DNA of 32,923 bases from Planctomycetaceae bacterium (GCA_002724245.1 PBOG01000063.1:3479-36401), one strand, 5' to 3'; numbered from the stretch's first letter, positions 24,772 to 32,923 are shown. Translations and numbers: made by a program. Notes: generated by a model from the letters alone, not told the origin.

Positions 24772-26937
24772 ATGGCAAAATACAGCACACGGAGCGTTTT
24801 CTGGTGGGTGACGTTGGGTGCCGTCGTGCTGCTGGAAAGCGCGCCGATGGCGGCGGAACAGGCAACAGGTGTGCCTGCCCAGCCGGTGCCGTTCCAACAC
24901 GCCGGCGTGACGGAGGTGTGGCGACGTTATGCGACACGATTGACGTTTGGGACAGGGCAGACCCTGGCGGTGCTGGATGACGGGTGCACCCTTTCTCGGC
25001 CGGAATGGTCGACACCGGTTGCCGGGCGGTCAAAGGTGTTGGTCAGTTATGACAGCGTTGATGGCGACAACAACCCGCAACACGAGGGGAAAGGGTATCA
25101 CGGCACGACCGTTGGTATCCCGTCTTCTCTGAATTATCGAGGTACCTGGGGCGTTGCCTGGAATAACCAATTGGCAATTGTCCGGGCGCTCGAATGCTGT
25201 CACTGTTCAATTCAGGACAGCACGACGCTGGCCGCCGGCCTGCAATGGGTGCTGGACAATCACCAGCGTTATCGAATCACCACCGTTAACTTGGCGCCGG
25301 TCGACGATCAACCGCACGCCATGCCGGTGGGAACTGAAATTGACGCGAAATTGAAAGCGCTGCGACAACTTGGCATCTGGGTAAGTGCGCCTACCGGCAA
25401 TCATGCCTATACCGCGGGGATCTCCTGGCCTGCCTGTCAGCCGAATTGTTACGCCATTGGCGCGGTCAAACCAGGCCGTGATGAAGTCTATCTAGACCGG
25501 GGCGAAAACGTCGATTTGGTGGTTCCCGCTGCGGCGACATCCTCATCGAACGCCATTGTTTGTGGCGCGGCGATGGTGTTGCGCGAGGCGATTGAACAGT
25601 CAGGTTATCGATGGCGCCAAGATGCTGCAAATCTGGCAGACGCGATGCTCCAGATATTCCAGCGAACTGGTGTCTCGGTAGAGGATGCCGCTTCCGGACA
25701 GAGCTACCAACGGCTTAACCTGGCGGCCGCGGTGGCGTATGTGTTCGCACAGGAAACTGTCCGTTTCGACGACCACTTGATTGCCGACGGGTACGGCTAC
25801 ACTTTTGGGCTGGCAGCTGCAGACCTGGATGGCGATGGTGATCTCGACATTACAAATGCGGACATCAGGGATAAGAGCCACTCTAGCCTGTATTGGTTTG
25901 AGAATGATGGGGAGGGCCATTTTGAGCGCCATCTGATCTGGGGTGACGAACCAGGCTGGTTTGAGAGGCATGCGGTCGGCGACATCAACCAGGACGGGCG
26001 TCCTGATGTGGTCATCGTCAACAATCAGGCTGGAGAGATCGTCTGGTTCAAGAACCCTGGAAAACGGATCAGGGAAGCCTGGCATCGGCATGTGGTGACG
26101 CTCGGCCAAGCGCACGCCTATGATGTCACCCTGGCAGACTTTGATGGGGATGGTGACCTAGATGCGGCGTCTTCCGGATACACGAGTAACGAGGTGTGCT
26201 GGTACCAGAACCCCGGCGCGGAGCGAAGCGAGTGGGTCCGCCTGGTGATTGACCGCAGGATGCTGGAAGCACGTACCATCTCTGCTGGGGACGTTGATGG
26301 GGATGGGCGGATCGATCTGTTGGCAACTGCGGTAGGCATCCGTAATCGGCCGCCAGAAGGGGGGAACGACTCGCAGGTCGCCTGGTATCGGAATACTGCC
26401 CGCGCTGGCAAAGTGACCTGGGAAAAGCAAATGATCGACCGCAACGGTCGAGCAGCCGTGCACGGTCATCTCCACGATCTGGACGGCGACGGTGACCTGG
26501 ACGTGGTGATGGCACAGGGTATGCGCGTCGATGTTGCTCCCGATACGGCCAGGCACCAGGTTGTCTGGTATGAACAACGAAACGCTGTGCGCGGCGCAGC
26601 GCAATGGCGGCGGCACGTTGTGGCGGAGCTCCCTTATGCATTTGAGGCGGTTGCCTCCGATCTCGACGGGGATGGCGACCAGGACGTCGTGGCGACGGCC
26701 TGGTCGAAAGGTGACCGGGTGATGTGGTTTGAGAATCCTGGCGACTCTCGAGGACCTTGGATACCACATACGCTACGCATCCAGTTTCGCGCTGCGAATC
26801 AGGTCATTGTGGCCGATTTCAATGGCGATGGGCGGCCGGATGTGGCGGCGACAGCGGACGATGGCTCACGACGGGTCAAAGGCTCGTTGGAATTGCGCTG
26901 GTGGCGGAACGGTGGTAGCGGCGAGCCGGCGCCGTGA
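24772..26937 (+). CDS. Secreted subtilisin-like (S8) protease with FG-GAP/VCBS propeller
   Basis: This 721-residue protein has a signal peptide (about 1-28). The S8 catalytic set can be aligned: Asp69 in LAVLDDG, His110 in GYHGTTV, oxyanion Asn210 in PTGNHA and Ser257 in AATSSSNAIVCGAAMV. The serine motif differs from the usual GTSxAAPH form. The protease domain also carries many cysteines (ECCHC at 141-145, WPACQPNC around 219-226), suggesting disulfides. From about 340 to 715 come repeated FG-GAP/VCBS-type blades with DLDGDGDLD, DINQDGRPD, DFDGDGDLD and DFNGDGRPD, probable calcium-binding loops of a seven-bladed propeller. The gene follows the second DUF1501 gene closely and may share its transcript. 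Activity is plausible but not certain because of the altered serine motif. Confidence 0.86.
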   Translation: MAKYSTRSVFWWVTLGAVVLLESAPMAAEQATGVPAQPVPFQHAGVTEVWRRYATRLTFGTGQTLAVLDDGCTLSRPEWSTPVAGRSKVLVSYDSVDGDNNPQHEGKGYHGTTVGIPSSLNYRGTWGVAWNNQLAIVRALECCHCSIQDSTTLAAGLQWVLDNHQRYRITTVNLAPVDDQPHAMPVGTEIDAKLKALRQLGIWVSAPTGNHAYTAGISWPACQPNCYAIGAVKPGRDEVYLDRGENVDLVVPAAATSSSNAIVCGAAMVLREAIEQSGYRWRQDAANLADAMLQIFQRTGVSVEDAASGQSYQRLNLAAAVAYVFAQETVRFDDHLIADGYGYTFGLAAADLDGDGDLDITNADIRDKSHSSLYWFENDGEGHFERHLIWGDEPGWFERHAVGDINQDGRPDVVIVNNQAGEIVWFKNPGKRIREAWHRHVVTLGQAHAYDVTLADFDGDGDLDAASSGYTSNEVCWYQNPGAERSEWVRLVIDRRMLEARTISAGDVDGDGRIDLLATAVGIRNRPPEGGNDSQVAWYRNTARAGKVTWEKQMIDRNGRAAVHGHLHDLDGDGDLDVVMAQGMRVDVAPDTARHQVVWYEQRNAVRGAAQWRRHVVAELPYAFEAVASDLDGDGDQDVVATAWSKGDRVMWFENPGDSRGPWIPHTLRIQFRAANQVIVADFNGDGRPDVAATADDGSRRVKGSLELRWWRNGGSGEPAP

Positions 26938-26972
26938 GCCGGCGAGTGCAATGTCCTCCTGGGCGGACTGAT

Positions 26973-28352
26973 TCAGAACAGCCCGGAGACCACCTCGCCT
27001 TCGCAGAGCTGATGGGGACGTCCTAGTGTGTCGTAAATGGTCTGTTTGGGATTGATTCCGAAAGCGTCATAGATCGTTGCTGCCAGGTCGCCCGGATGGA
27101 CCGGGGATGACTCAGGATACCAGCCGTCTTTGTCACTGGCTCCAAAGTAACTCCCGGGAGTGACCCCCGCTCCGGCCAGGACGATGGAATAACAGTAAGG
27201 GTGGTGGTCGCGCCCGGTCTGGTTGGAAGTGTTATTCGACTGCGTGTACCCGATGCGGGGTGTTCGCCCAAACTCCCCCATCCAGATCACCAGGGTTTCG
27301 TCGAGCATCCCTCGCTGGTCCATGTCCTCCAGCAGGGCCGAGAGGCTTTGGTCGGCCGGCGGCAGGAGATCATTCTTCAGTTTGGGAAAATTTTCGGTAT
27401 GCGTATCCCAACTCAAGCCTTCAATACGTTTCACCGGCGAGTAGACTACGACGAAAGGTACCCCTGCACCTATCAGACGTCGGCCAAGGAGAGTGGACTG
27501 CCCCACGACGTTCATCCCGTAACGGTCGCGTGTCGCCGTGTCTTCGACGGCAAGGTCAAAGGCGCTGCGTGACCGTGGGGTATTCAACATGGAGAGCGCA
27601 CGCCGGTAGTAGACATTCAGCCGGGCAGAGTCGCGGGTGCTCGACAAGGTGGTTTGATGCGTGTTGTAATCCTGTTGTAGCCGCCGCCGAGCGGCGAGCC
27701 GACGTGCATTGATCCCATCCCGCTGCTGCAGCTCGTCTATCTGGTAGCCCGGCTGGCTGGGATCCTTCTCGACCAGGAAGGGGTCATAACGACTACCCAG
27801 AAGTCCCGCGTTCTGGCCGGGCGTCTGCGCGGGTCCGTTAAAGAGCAGGAAAGGTAATGACACGAATGAAGGCAAGCCGGTAACGGCTGGCCGATACATG
27901 GAAACGACAGAACCGAAATTGGGATAATCATCTGGTGTCGCTGGAGTCTGGCTCGATACCGCTTTCGATTCCCCCACGTCACGGCCGGACAAGGCGCAAT
28001 AGCAAGCCGGGTTATGGCAGAGCATGCGGTGGTACATCGAACGCACTACGCAAACTTTGTCCATTTGTTGTGCGAGCATAGGCAGATGTTCGCAGACCGG
28101 CATGCCGGGCACTTTCGAGGCGATAGCGCTAAATTCGCCCCGCACATTCACAGGGCCCTGAGGTCGCATGTCGATCGTATCGATTTGGCTGACACCGCCC
28201 GCCTGGAAGAGGACGAGGCAGGACTTAATGCGGGGTTTGCGTAGCGTGGCCCCCCACGCGCTCGTGGAGACCGAGGGCGGGAAAGTTCCCGCCAGAAGTG
28301 AGATTCCACCAGCCTGCAGAAGCGAGCGGCGGTTCCAGGGCGATAGGGACAT
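26973..28352 (-). CDS. Orphan DUF1501 protein with Tat-like signal
   Basis: This 459-residue copy begins MSLSPWNRRSLLQAGGISLL, a twin-arginine signal. It carries WMGEFGRTPRIGY (about residue 355) and GRDHHPYCYSIVLAGAG. It belongs to a different DUF1501 branch from the other two copies: the N-terminal core reads SCLVLFQAGGVSQIDTIDMR, where the others have HMSGGPSHLETFD-type text. No DUF1549/DUF1553 partner is adjacent; the next gene upstream on the same strand is a hypothetical protein. The ATG at 28352 fits the Tat signal; an in-frame GTG at 28376 is possible. Neither start has a good ribosome binding site. It is convergent with the protease gene, with a 35-base gap. Confidence 0.9.
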   Translation of the reverse strand: MSLSPWNRRSLLQAGGISLLAGTFPPSVSTSAWGATLRKPRIKSCLVLFQAGGVSQIDTIDMRPQGPVNVRGEFSAIASKVPGMPVCEHLPMLAQQMDKVCVVRSMYHRMLCHNPACYCALSGRDVGESKAVSSQTPATPDDYPNFGSVVSMYRPAVTGLPSFVSLPFLLFNGPAQTPGQNAGLLGSRYDPFLVEKDPSQPGYQIDELQQRDGINARRLAARRRLQQDYNTHQTTLSSTRDSARLNVYYRRALSMLNTPRSRSAFDLAVEDTATRDRYGMNVVGQSTLLGRRLIGAGVPFVVVYSPVKRIEGLSWDTHTENFPKLKNDLLPPADQSLSALLEDMDQRGMLDETLVIWMGEFGRTPRIGYTQSNNTSNQTGRDHHPYCYSIVLAGAGVTPGSYFGASDKDGWYPESSPVHPGDLAATIYDAFGINPKQTIYDTLGRPHQLCEGEVVSGLF

Positions 28353-28472
28353 GGGCAGGTTGCGGAACGGGTGCACAGGCGGGTGACGGCGCCAGAATAA
28401 CGGACAGGATCGGGAAAAACAAATTTGGCGGATCCCGGTTTCTGCCGCCTTCCTGGCGGGGCTGGCCTGGAT

Positions 28473-29174
28473 TCAGAAATAGAGTGGCACGTAGGGTTGC
28501 AGCGGCGCGGCCGGTGGAGGCTCCTGCGGGGCCTCGAGCGGCTGGCCATCGCGGGCGAGGCGTCGCGCCTCTTTGATATTCGCCATGGAGGCGTCTGGAT
28601 GTTCTTTTTTGAGGCGATCCAATAAGTCGGGATCGGTCATTTTCATGTCGTCTCGCAAAGCTGCCGCTCCGCAGTAGACCACGTTACGTATTCGCCATGA
28701 ACTGTGAGCGGTCTGGAATTCAGTCTCTCGCTGCTGGTTAGCGCGGTCGAGCGATTCCGTCGACGACGCGACGCCCAGAAGCAAATAATCGGCCACACGG
28801 ATCCAGTCTATGTAGGCCGCGTTGGAGGGGCTGACCTTGGGCGGTATTATCTTGACCAGTTCCTGGGATTCAAATCCAGGGCGCCAACGGGGAAGTTCTT
28901 CGGGGGCCAGTTTCTCTTGCAGGAAATAGGCCCGCACGTCAAACGCAAGACGATTCCGCGCCAGTGCGCTATCGCCGTTGGCCGCGAGATAGGTGTTGCT
29001 GGCGCAGTCGCGCCAGTGCAGCAATGTTTCGTAGGAGCGTGCCAGCCATTGCAGGACTCCGTTCGAAAGACGATCCGTACCCGTGGTATCTGCGAATGCG
29101 AGTTCGTGTTGTTTACTCTGCGCCATGCGCATGGCCTGATCCAGGGGCGTCATCCAGTTGCGATTCTCCGCCAT
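28473..29174 (-). CDS. Hypothetical protein upstream of the orphan DUF1501
   Basis: I do not recognise this 233-residue protein. It is mostly helical and soluble, with segments such as NGVLQWLARSYETLLHWRDC and AYIDWIRVADYLLLGVASS, and ends in a Pro-rich tail (QEPPPAAPLQPYVPLYF). No signal peptide is visible from this start. The frame is open up to 29357, but the first 61 residues of that longer version overlap the start of the divergent CotH gene and look like non-coding translation, so I chose the ATG at 29174. A later ATG (29153) with GGAGAA upstream is also possible. It lies 120 bases upstream of the DUF1501 gene on the same strand and could be in its operon. It overlaps a long opposite frame that I judge to be a shadow. 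Confidence 0.6.
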   Translation of the reverse strand: MAENRNWMTPLDQAMRMAQSKQHELAFADTTGTDRLSNGVLQWLARSYETLLHWRDCASNTYLAANGDSALARNRLAFDVRAYFLQEKLAPEELPRWRPGFESQELVKIIPPKVSPSNAAYIDWIRVADYLLLGVASSTESLDRANQQRETEFQTAHSSWRIRNVVYCGAAALRDDMKMTDPDLLDRLKKEHPDASMANIKEARRLARDGQPLEAPQEPPPAAPLQPYVPLYF

Positions 29175-29325
29175 GCTACGAGCAAGCGTGCGGAAATTGC
29201 AACACGGGATTGTGCAGTACGTGGGAAACGAGTACCGGTGCAGGCGATTGGACAGAAGGGTATGATCGAGGTGTAGGTCATGTGCATACGTGCTCCCTTG
29301 CCGTTGTTGCGCGGCCTGCCCTGGC

Positions 29326-29332
29326 GAGGAGA
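29326..29332 (+). promoter_or_regulatory. Ribosome binding site setting the CotH start at 29340
   Basis: GAGGAGA, seven bases before the ATG at 29340. The longer frame starting at 29280 lacks such a site and would bury the lipoprotein signal. Confidence 0.6.
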
Positions 29333-29339
29333 AGATCTG

Positions 29340-31307
29340 ATGTTTCAGGACAGCCAACGAATCGACGCACCGGCGTGGTTGTGTGCGCTTCTGTTGATGG
29401 TTGTGATCGGCGGTTGTGCAGCCCGGGAGGCGAGTGAAGTTGTTGACGATCCTGCCGAGAAGGCGTCCGTTGGGCTGGAGCTGGACGCACTATTTCCCAC
29501 CGATCGCGTCCTCGACATTCAGATCCAGCTCGCACCAGAGGATTGGGATGCGTTACGGTTCCAGACGCGGGATTTCGCTTCTGCGCTCAATGCCCAGCGC
29601 AAATACGCGCCGCTGAAGACACCCTATGAATACGTCTCAGCGGATGTCTCCATTGACGGGAAACTCCTGGCCGGCGTGGGGCTACGGAAAAAGGGCTTTT
29701 TGGGATCGCAGAACACGGTGCGGCCATCTTTGAAACTCAAACTGAACAAGTTTGAAAAAGGTCGCAGTATCGACGGGTTGAAGGTACTGACGCTTAATAA
29801 TAATCAGCAGGACGCGAGTCTGATGAGTCAGTTCATGGGATACGCGTTCTTTAACAGAGTTGGCGTGCCCGCACCGCGCTGTGCGTATGCGAGAGTGACC
29901 GTCAATGGCACCTATCTGGGGATCTATACGCATGTCGAATCGATTCGAAAACCGCTGATCCGCAGGCATTTTGGAAACGCGGATGGGACTCTCTATGAAG
30001 GGACGGTTGTCGATTTCTTTCCGGGCTGGTCCGGGAGCTTCGAACGTGAGTTCGGTAACAAGGAGGCGGGCCTGCGCCACATCGAAGCGTTGACGGTAGC
30101 CCTGGAGGGAGGTGCAGGCGAGGCCCTGCTGACGGACGACGCTGCTGGACGCGCATGGATTCCAGTCGATGGCAGTCTCGGGGATCGGTGGACCGCGCCC
30201 GAATTCGACGATTCGCAATGGCTCGCAGGCCGCAACGGTGCCGGGTACGAAAGGGGCCAGGGTTACCAGGAGCTGATTCAGCCGACCTTTGATTTCGAGC
30301 AGCAACTGTTCAATCGATCTGCTTCCTTGTACCTGCGGTTTCCGTTCCAGGTGTCACAATCCGAGACGAAACAAGATGGAACACGCCTGCTCTTGCGAAT
30401 GAAATATGACGATGGTTACGTCGCGTACCTCAATGGGGCACGCGTGGCTGGTGCCAATGCGCCGGCTGACCTTCAGTGGAATTCGCAGGCTACGATCGGG
30501 CATGGTGATCCCGAAGCCGTCCGGTACGAGGAACGTGATATTTCCGTTTACCTTGACCAGCTGCGGGATGGGGTAAACGTTCTGGCGGTACACGCGTTGA
30601 ACGTCAATCCAACCAGTACCGACATGTTGCTGGTCGCCCGCTTGGAAAAGAATGCGTTTGATTACGAACGGGAGATTTCTGAGGTGGTGGATCTCGACGC
30701 GTTCTATCGGTTCTGGGCGGTAGAGGGATTGTTGGGGTTTTGGGACGGCTACTCGGGAAACCGTAACAACTATTTCGTCTACCTGGATGCGGAGACAGGG
30801 AAATTCCATTTCCTACCCTGGGGCGCGGACGCGCTCTTCGAGAAGTTCAGTCGTATCGACCGGACGCCAAATCTTCCCTTATCGGTCAAGACACAGGGGC
30901 GCGTGGCGTATCGTCTCTACCAGGGGCCGGAGACACGCCGCCGTTATGCCCGCACCATGCGTGACATACTGGATCGTTTCTGGGACGAAGAGGCCCTGTT
31001 GGCGGAAACCGTACGCATTGAAGAAATGCTATTGCCGCATCTGCCTGGACACGGCGATACCAATCCGAGGGCGGGGCGGGGTCCTGCGGGCAACGTACCA
31101 GCGCATCAGCGTTTCCGGCCGAAGCAGTTACGTGAATTTATTCGCAGTCGAAGAGGGGATTTGCTGCGTGAGATGTTACCTCAGATGCCGATCTGGACAC
31201 GCGCGCCGGGCGTGCCGCCGACCATTGGACCCGACGTACCGCCGGCATCAAAAACTACCGATTCCAAGGCACCCCAGTCTCCGTCGCGACCGCCTGCAAA
31301 GGAATGA
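29340..31307 (+). CDS. CotH-like kinase lipoprotein with inserted beta-sandwich
   Basis: This 655-residue protein has a lipoprotein signal: hydrophobic ALLLMVVIGGC with lipid-attachment Cys26. CotH elements follow: LDIQIQLAPEDWDAL (58-72), GVGLRKKGFLGS (112-123), KLKLNKF, and YLGIYTHVESIRKPLIRRHF (192-211). The kinase then breaks at about 257 and resumes near 445 with DLDAFYRFWAVEGLLGFWDG, NRNNYFVYLD and FLPWGADALF (451-500). The interruption (257-438) is a galactose-binding-like beta-sandwich recognisable from FDDSQWLAGRNGAGYERG, YDDGYVAYLNGARV and RDGVNVLAVHALN. CotH proteins are atypical kinases; bacterial surface members often carry carbohydrate-binding parts. Substrate is unknown. The C-terminal 35 residues are Pro-rich and disordered. 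Confidence 0.88.
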   Translation: MFQDSQRIDAPAWLCALLLMVVIGGCAAREASEVVDDPAEKASVGLELDALFPTDRVLDIQIQLAPEDWDALRFQTRDFASALNAQRKYAPLKTPYEYVSADVSIDGKLLAGVGLRKKGFLGSQNTVRPSLKLKLNKFEKGRSIDGLKVLTLNNNQQDASLMSQFMGYAFFNRVGVPAPRCAYARVTVNGTYLGIYTHVESIRKPLIRRHFGNADGTLYEGTVVDFFPGWSGSFEREFGNKEAGLRHIEALTVALEGGAGEALLTDDAAGRAWIPVDGSLGDRWTAPEFDDSQWLAGRNGAGYERGQGYQELIQPTFDFEQQLFNRSASLYLRFPFQVSQSETKQDGTRLLLRMKYDDGYVAYLNGARVAGANAPADLQWNSQATIGHGDPEAVRYEERDISVYLDQLRDGVNVLAVHALNVNPTSTDMLLVARLEKNAFDYEREISEVVDLDAFYRFWAVEGLLGFWDGYSGNRNNYFVYLDAETGKFHFLPWGADALFEKFSRIDRTPNLPLSVKTQGRVAYRLYQGPETRRRYARTMRDILDRFWDEEALLAETVRIEEMLLPHLPGHGDTNPRAGRGPAGNVPAHQRFRPKQLREFIRSRRGDLLREMLPQMPIWTRAPGVPPTIGPDVPPASKTTDSKAPQSPSRPPAKE

Positions 31308-31381
31308 CTTTCGGAACAAGCAACGATGGGACCGGATGAGTTCTCCGAGCGGCTTGGCTCGATCCAAGGAAACGGTGCCTC

Positions 31382-31387
31382 TATAAT
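31382..31387 (+). promoter_or_regulatory. TATAAT -10 box upstream of the DUF1080 gene
   Basis: A perfect TATAAT lies about 180 bases upstream of the start at 31566, inside the 258-base spacer after the CotH gene. No good -35 is seen at 16-18 bases. If used, it gives a leader of about 170 bases with two small hairpins (31425-31441 and 31483-31500). Confidence 0.45.
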
Positions 31388-31482
31388 GTGCGGTTGGGGC
31401 GAGTTTGGAACTCCGTATTGACGCGTCGCGGCAGCTGCGACCTTGTTGGGCGGGAACATTAGGCCACAGTGCGTTCCGGCAG

Positions 31483-31500
31483 GCAGGCGTAAATGCCTGC
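31483..31500 (+). other. Hairpin in the leader of the DUF1080 gene
   Basis: GCAGGC (31483-31488) and GCCTGC (31495-31500) form a perfect 6-bp stem around GTAAAT. A second possible stem, GTCGC (31425-31429) with GCGAC (31437-31441), lies upstream. No known riboswitch pattern was recognised. Confidence 0.3.
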
Positions 31501-31565
31501 GGGATGGGTGTGGGGGTGGTACCGCTGGAGCGTATCAAGAGGCATTCACCAAAAAGGGAAGCACA

Positions 31566-32696
31566 ATGCAACGGTACACCCGAGTCGCAAGTAGCCTGTT
31601 GGTTATGTTCATCGCCCAATGGGGCGCCCTCTACGCAGATGCAACGGATGGTTTTGTCCCATTGTTTAATGGCGAAAACCTCGCTGGATGGGTCCGCGTC
31701 AACACGCCGCAATCGACGTGGCGCATCGATGCTGGCACGCTGGTGTGTTCTGGCAAACCGATTGGTGAATTACGGACTACACGGATGTATCAGAACTTTA
31801 TCATGGAGGTTGAATGGCGGCACATGAAGCCAAAGGGCAATGCGGGGATCTTCGTCTGGGCGGACGATATTACAGCACCCGGCGTACCATTTCACCGCAG
31901 TATTGAGGTGCAGGTGCTCGAGAATGCCTACGGCAATACGCGCAGCTACACAACGCACGGCGACATTTTCCCAATTCATGGAGCCAGGATGACGCCCGTT
32001 AATGGGCGAGGGGGCAGCCGGGCTTTCCCTGTCGAGTCACGTTCATTGCCCTCACCACAGTGGAACCATTATCGGATCGAGTGCAATCGCGGGACCATCT
32101 CCCTGGCCGTCAATGGAAAGGTAGTGACGCGTGGCATGCACTGCAGTCCCAGCAAAGGCTATATCTGTCTTGAATCCGAAGGGGGAGTGGTGCACTACCG
32201 TAATATGCGCATCAAGGTGCTCCCGGATACGCCGATTGATGTGGCGGAGGTGGCCACGGCAAATCGAAATTTCAGGTCCATCTATAGCGGACTTGACCTG
32301 GAGGGTTGGCTGGCGGACGAAGGTTGGGGCGCCGAAGACTGGGTGCTGGCCTATACCGGTCAGCAAGCGGGTGCGATCACGTCGCAGGAACGGTTCCAGA
32401 ATGTGGGCTTCGTGGTTGACGTGGACCTCGGGGACAAATCTGGAGTTGTGGATGTGTCTGTGGCAAATGCGCTGGTTCGACTGGATCGGCAAAACGGTCC
32501 CCTGGCAACCTTTCTGAAGAAGTCGGGTTGGAATCGAATTGAAGGGGAAGTGCGAGGAACTTCGCTGAAGCTTTCCATAAACGGCCGTCGCGTCCGGGAC
32601 CAGACAATCCAAGTGCGCCCAGGCAAGGGTGCGATCAAACTGCGTCCCCAGGGGCCGACGCGGTTCGCCAACCTGTTTGTCCGCGCCCTGCCCTGA
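31566..32696 (+). CDS. Secreted protein with two DUF1080 (3-keto-disaccharide hydrolase-like) domains
   Basis: This 376-residue protein has a signal peptide (MQRYTRVASSLLVMFIAQWG, then ALYADA). The first DUF1080 domain (about 28-225) shows FVPLFNGENLAGWVRVN, FIMEVEWRHMKPKGNAGIFV, HRSIEVQVLENAYGN and WNHYRIECNRGTISLAVNG. A second, shorter copy (about 235-376) repeats the opening and closing strands: IYSGLDLEGWLADEGWG and GWNRIEGEVRGTSLKLSING. It lacks the middle block of the first, so probably only the first copy is catalytic. DUF1080 members include 3-ketoglycoside hydrolases and are common in planctomycetes. The ATG at 31566 is preceded by AAGGGAAG; the longer in-frame version from 31443 has an Arg/Gly/Cys-rich, non-protein-like start. 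Confidence 0.88.
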   Translation: MQRYTRVASSLLVMFIAQWGALYADATDGFVPLFNGENLAGWVRVNTPQSTWRIDAGTLVCSGKPIGELRTTRMYQNFIMEVEWRHMKPKGNAGIFVWADDITAPGVPFHRSIEVQVLENAYGNTRSYTTHGDIFPIHGARMTPVNGRGGSRAFPVESRSLPSPQWNHYRIECNRGTISLAVNGKVVTRGMHCSPSKGYICLESEGGVVHYRNMRIKVLPDTPIDVAEVATANRNFRSIYSGLDLEGWLADEGWGAEDWVLAYTGQQAGAITSQERFQNVGFVVDVDLGDKSGVVDVSVANALVRLDRQNGPLATFLKKSGWNRIEGEVRGTSLKLSINGRRVRDQTIQVRPGKGAIKLRPQGPTRFANLFVRALP

Positions 32697-32922
32697 GCGG
32701 CCGGCTGCGGCCGGTGGCCCAGTCGGTACGGGGTTGTCGGTTCCAGGGTGTTAGTGGCCTGACCAGGAATCGTAGGTGAGTTCGCTGTCGTTGCGGGCGT
32801 AGACACACATTCCGTTGCATGTCGTATAGTCCAAAGGCATTAGGCAGATACGATCCGACCGTCGGTGTAGGATTCAGGAATGGCCCTGGTGCTGCGTCGC
32901 CAAACGGCTCGGACCCGATGAA
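32635..32922 (-). pseudogene. Formylglycine-generating-enzyme-like fragment, probably broken
   Basis: Reading the minus strand from the right edge gives PGPFLNPTPTVGSYLPNAFG followed by LYDMQRNV (residues down to about 32806). This matches the sulfatase-modifying factor/FGE-sulfatase domain, which normally reads GPYLN.[24 protein letters not shown] and continues for another 80 or so residues. Here the similarity stops abruptly at the NV of GNVWEWC. The frame then continues with unrelated Arg-rich text (CLRPQRQRTHLRF) into the 3' end of the DUF1080 gene. Another frame from about 32821 reads TTCNGMCVYARNDSELTYDS and ends at 32751. This points to a truncated or frameshifted copy. The upstream part lies outside the window, so a domain-end replacement cannot be excluded. 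Confidence 0.6.
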
Positions 32923-32923
32923 A

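Noticed and set aside
28704-29276. 190-codon open frame on the plus strand
   Set aside because: It lies opposite the hypothetical gene 28473-29174, whose frame has more protein-like composition. The plus frame reads as a Arg/Val-rich shadow with no ribosome binding site or recognisable motif.
32697-32722. GCGGCCGG direct repeat after the DUF1080 gene
   Set aside because: Two short GC-rich copies in tandem can form several weak alternative stems but no clear terminator, and they overlap the broken FGE-like frame.
1-32923. tRNA genes, CRISPR arrays, insertion sequences
   Set aside because: Intergenic stretches were read on both strands. No cloverleaf-like pattern, regular repeat-spacer series, transposase or flanking inverted repeats were found.

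Overview
The window looks like a piece of a Planctomycetota chromosome (Pirellulales-like, moderately high GC). The main evidence is gene content: two giant planctomycete cytochrome proteins (PSCyt1-DUF1549-DUF1553), each followed by an overlapping DUF1501 gene, a third orphan DUF1501, a DUF1080 protein, a CotH-like lipoprotein and several secreted modular hydrolases. No rRNA, tRNA, CRISPR array or insertion sequence was recognised. No gene-free stretch exceeds 300 bases.

Layout. (1) 1-614: 5' part of a minus-strand DUF4178 gene that runs off the left edge. (2) 803-5484: first cytochrome/DUF1501 pair, with a LamG module inside the cytochrome protein. (3) 5580-10412: two divergent secreted carbohydrate-active proteins, a GH123/DUF4091-like protein on minus and a GH32/43-like beta-propeller on plus, followed by a hairpin. 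(4) 10593-13389: operon of three AIM24-family paralogues, the last fused to a transmembrane segment and a helical, TPR-like tail. (5) 13503-15551: alpha/beta hydrolase fused to a PhoD-type phosphatase. (6) 15728-17672: minus-strand reverse transcriptase followed by a small conserved protein, with a hairpin between them. (7) 17798-19318: minus-strand amidohydrolase. (8) 19552-24736: second cytochrome/DUF1501 pair, with two tandem CBM-like modules in the slot that LamG fills in the first pair. (9) 24772-26937: subtilisin-like protease joined to an FG-GAP/VCBS propeller. (10) 26973-29174: orphan DUF1501 and a hypothetical protein, both minus. (11) 29340-32696: CotH-like lipoprotein with an inserted domain, then a double DUF1080 protein. 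(12) 32635-32922: broken formylglycine-generating-enzyme-like frame at the right edge.

Most products carry export signals (Sec, Tat or lipoprotein), which fits a periplasmic or cell-surface programme for degrading complex carbohydrates, as is common in planctomycetes. The exceptions are the AIM24 operon, the DUF4178 protein and the reverse transcriptase cassette. The reverse transcriptase cassette is the best candidate for an undescribed system. The polymerase has the YADD active site and lacks maturase or endonuclease domains. A small beta-rich protein of unknown role lies downstream on the same strand, and the intergenic spacer between them holds a perfect 8-bp stem.
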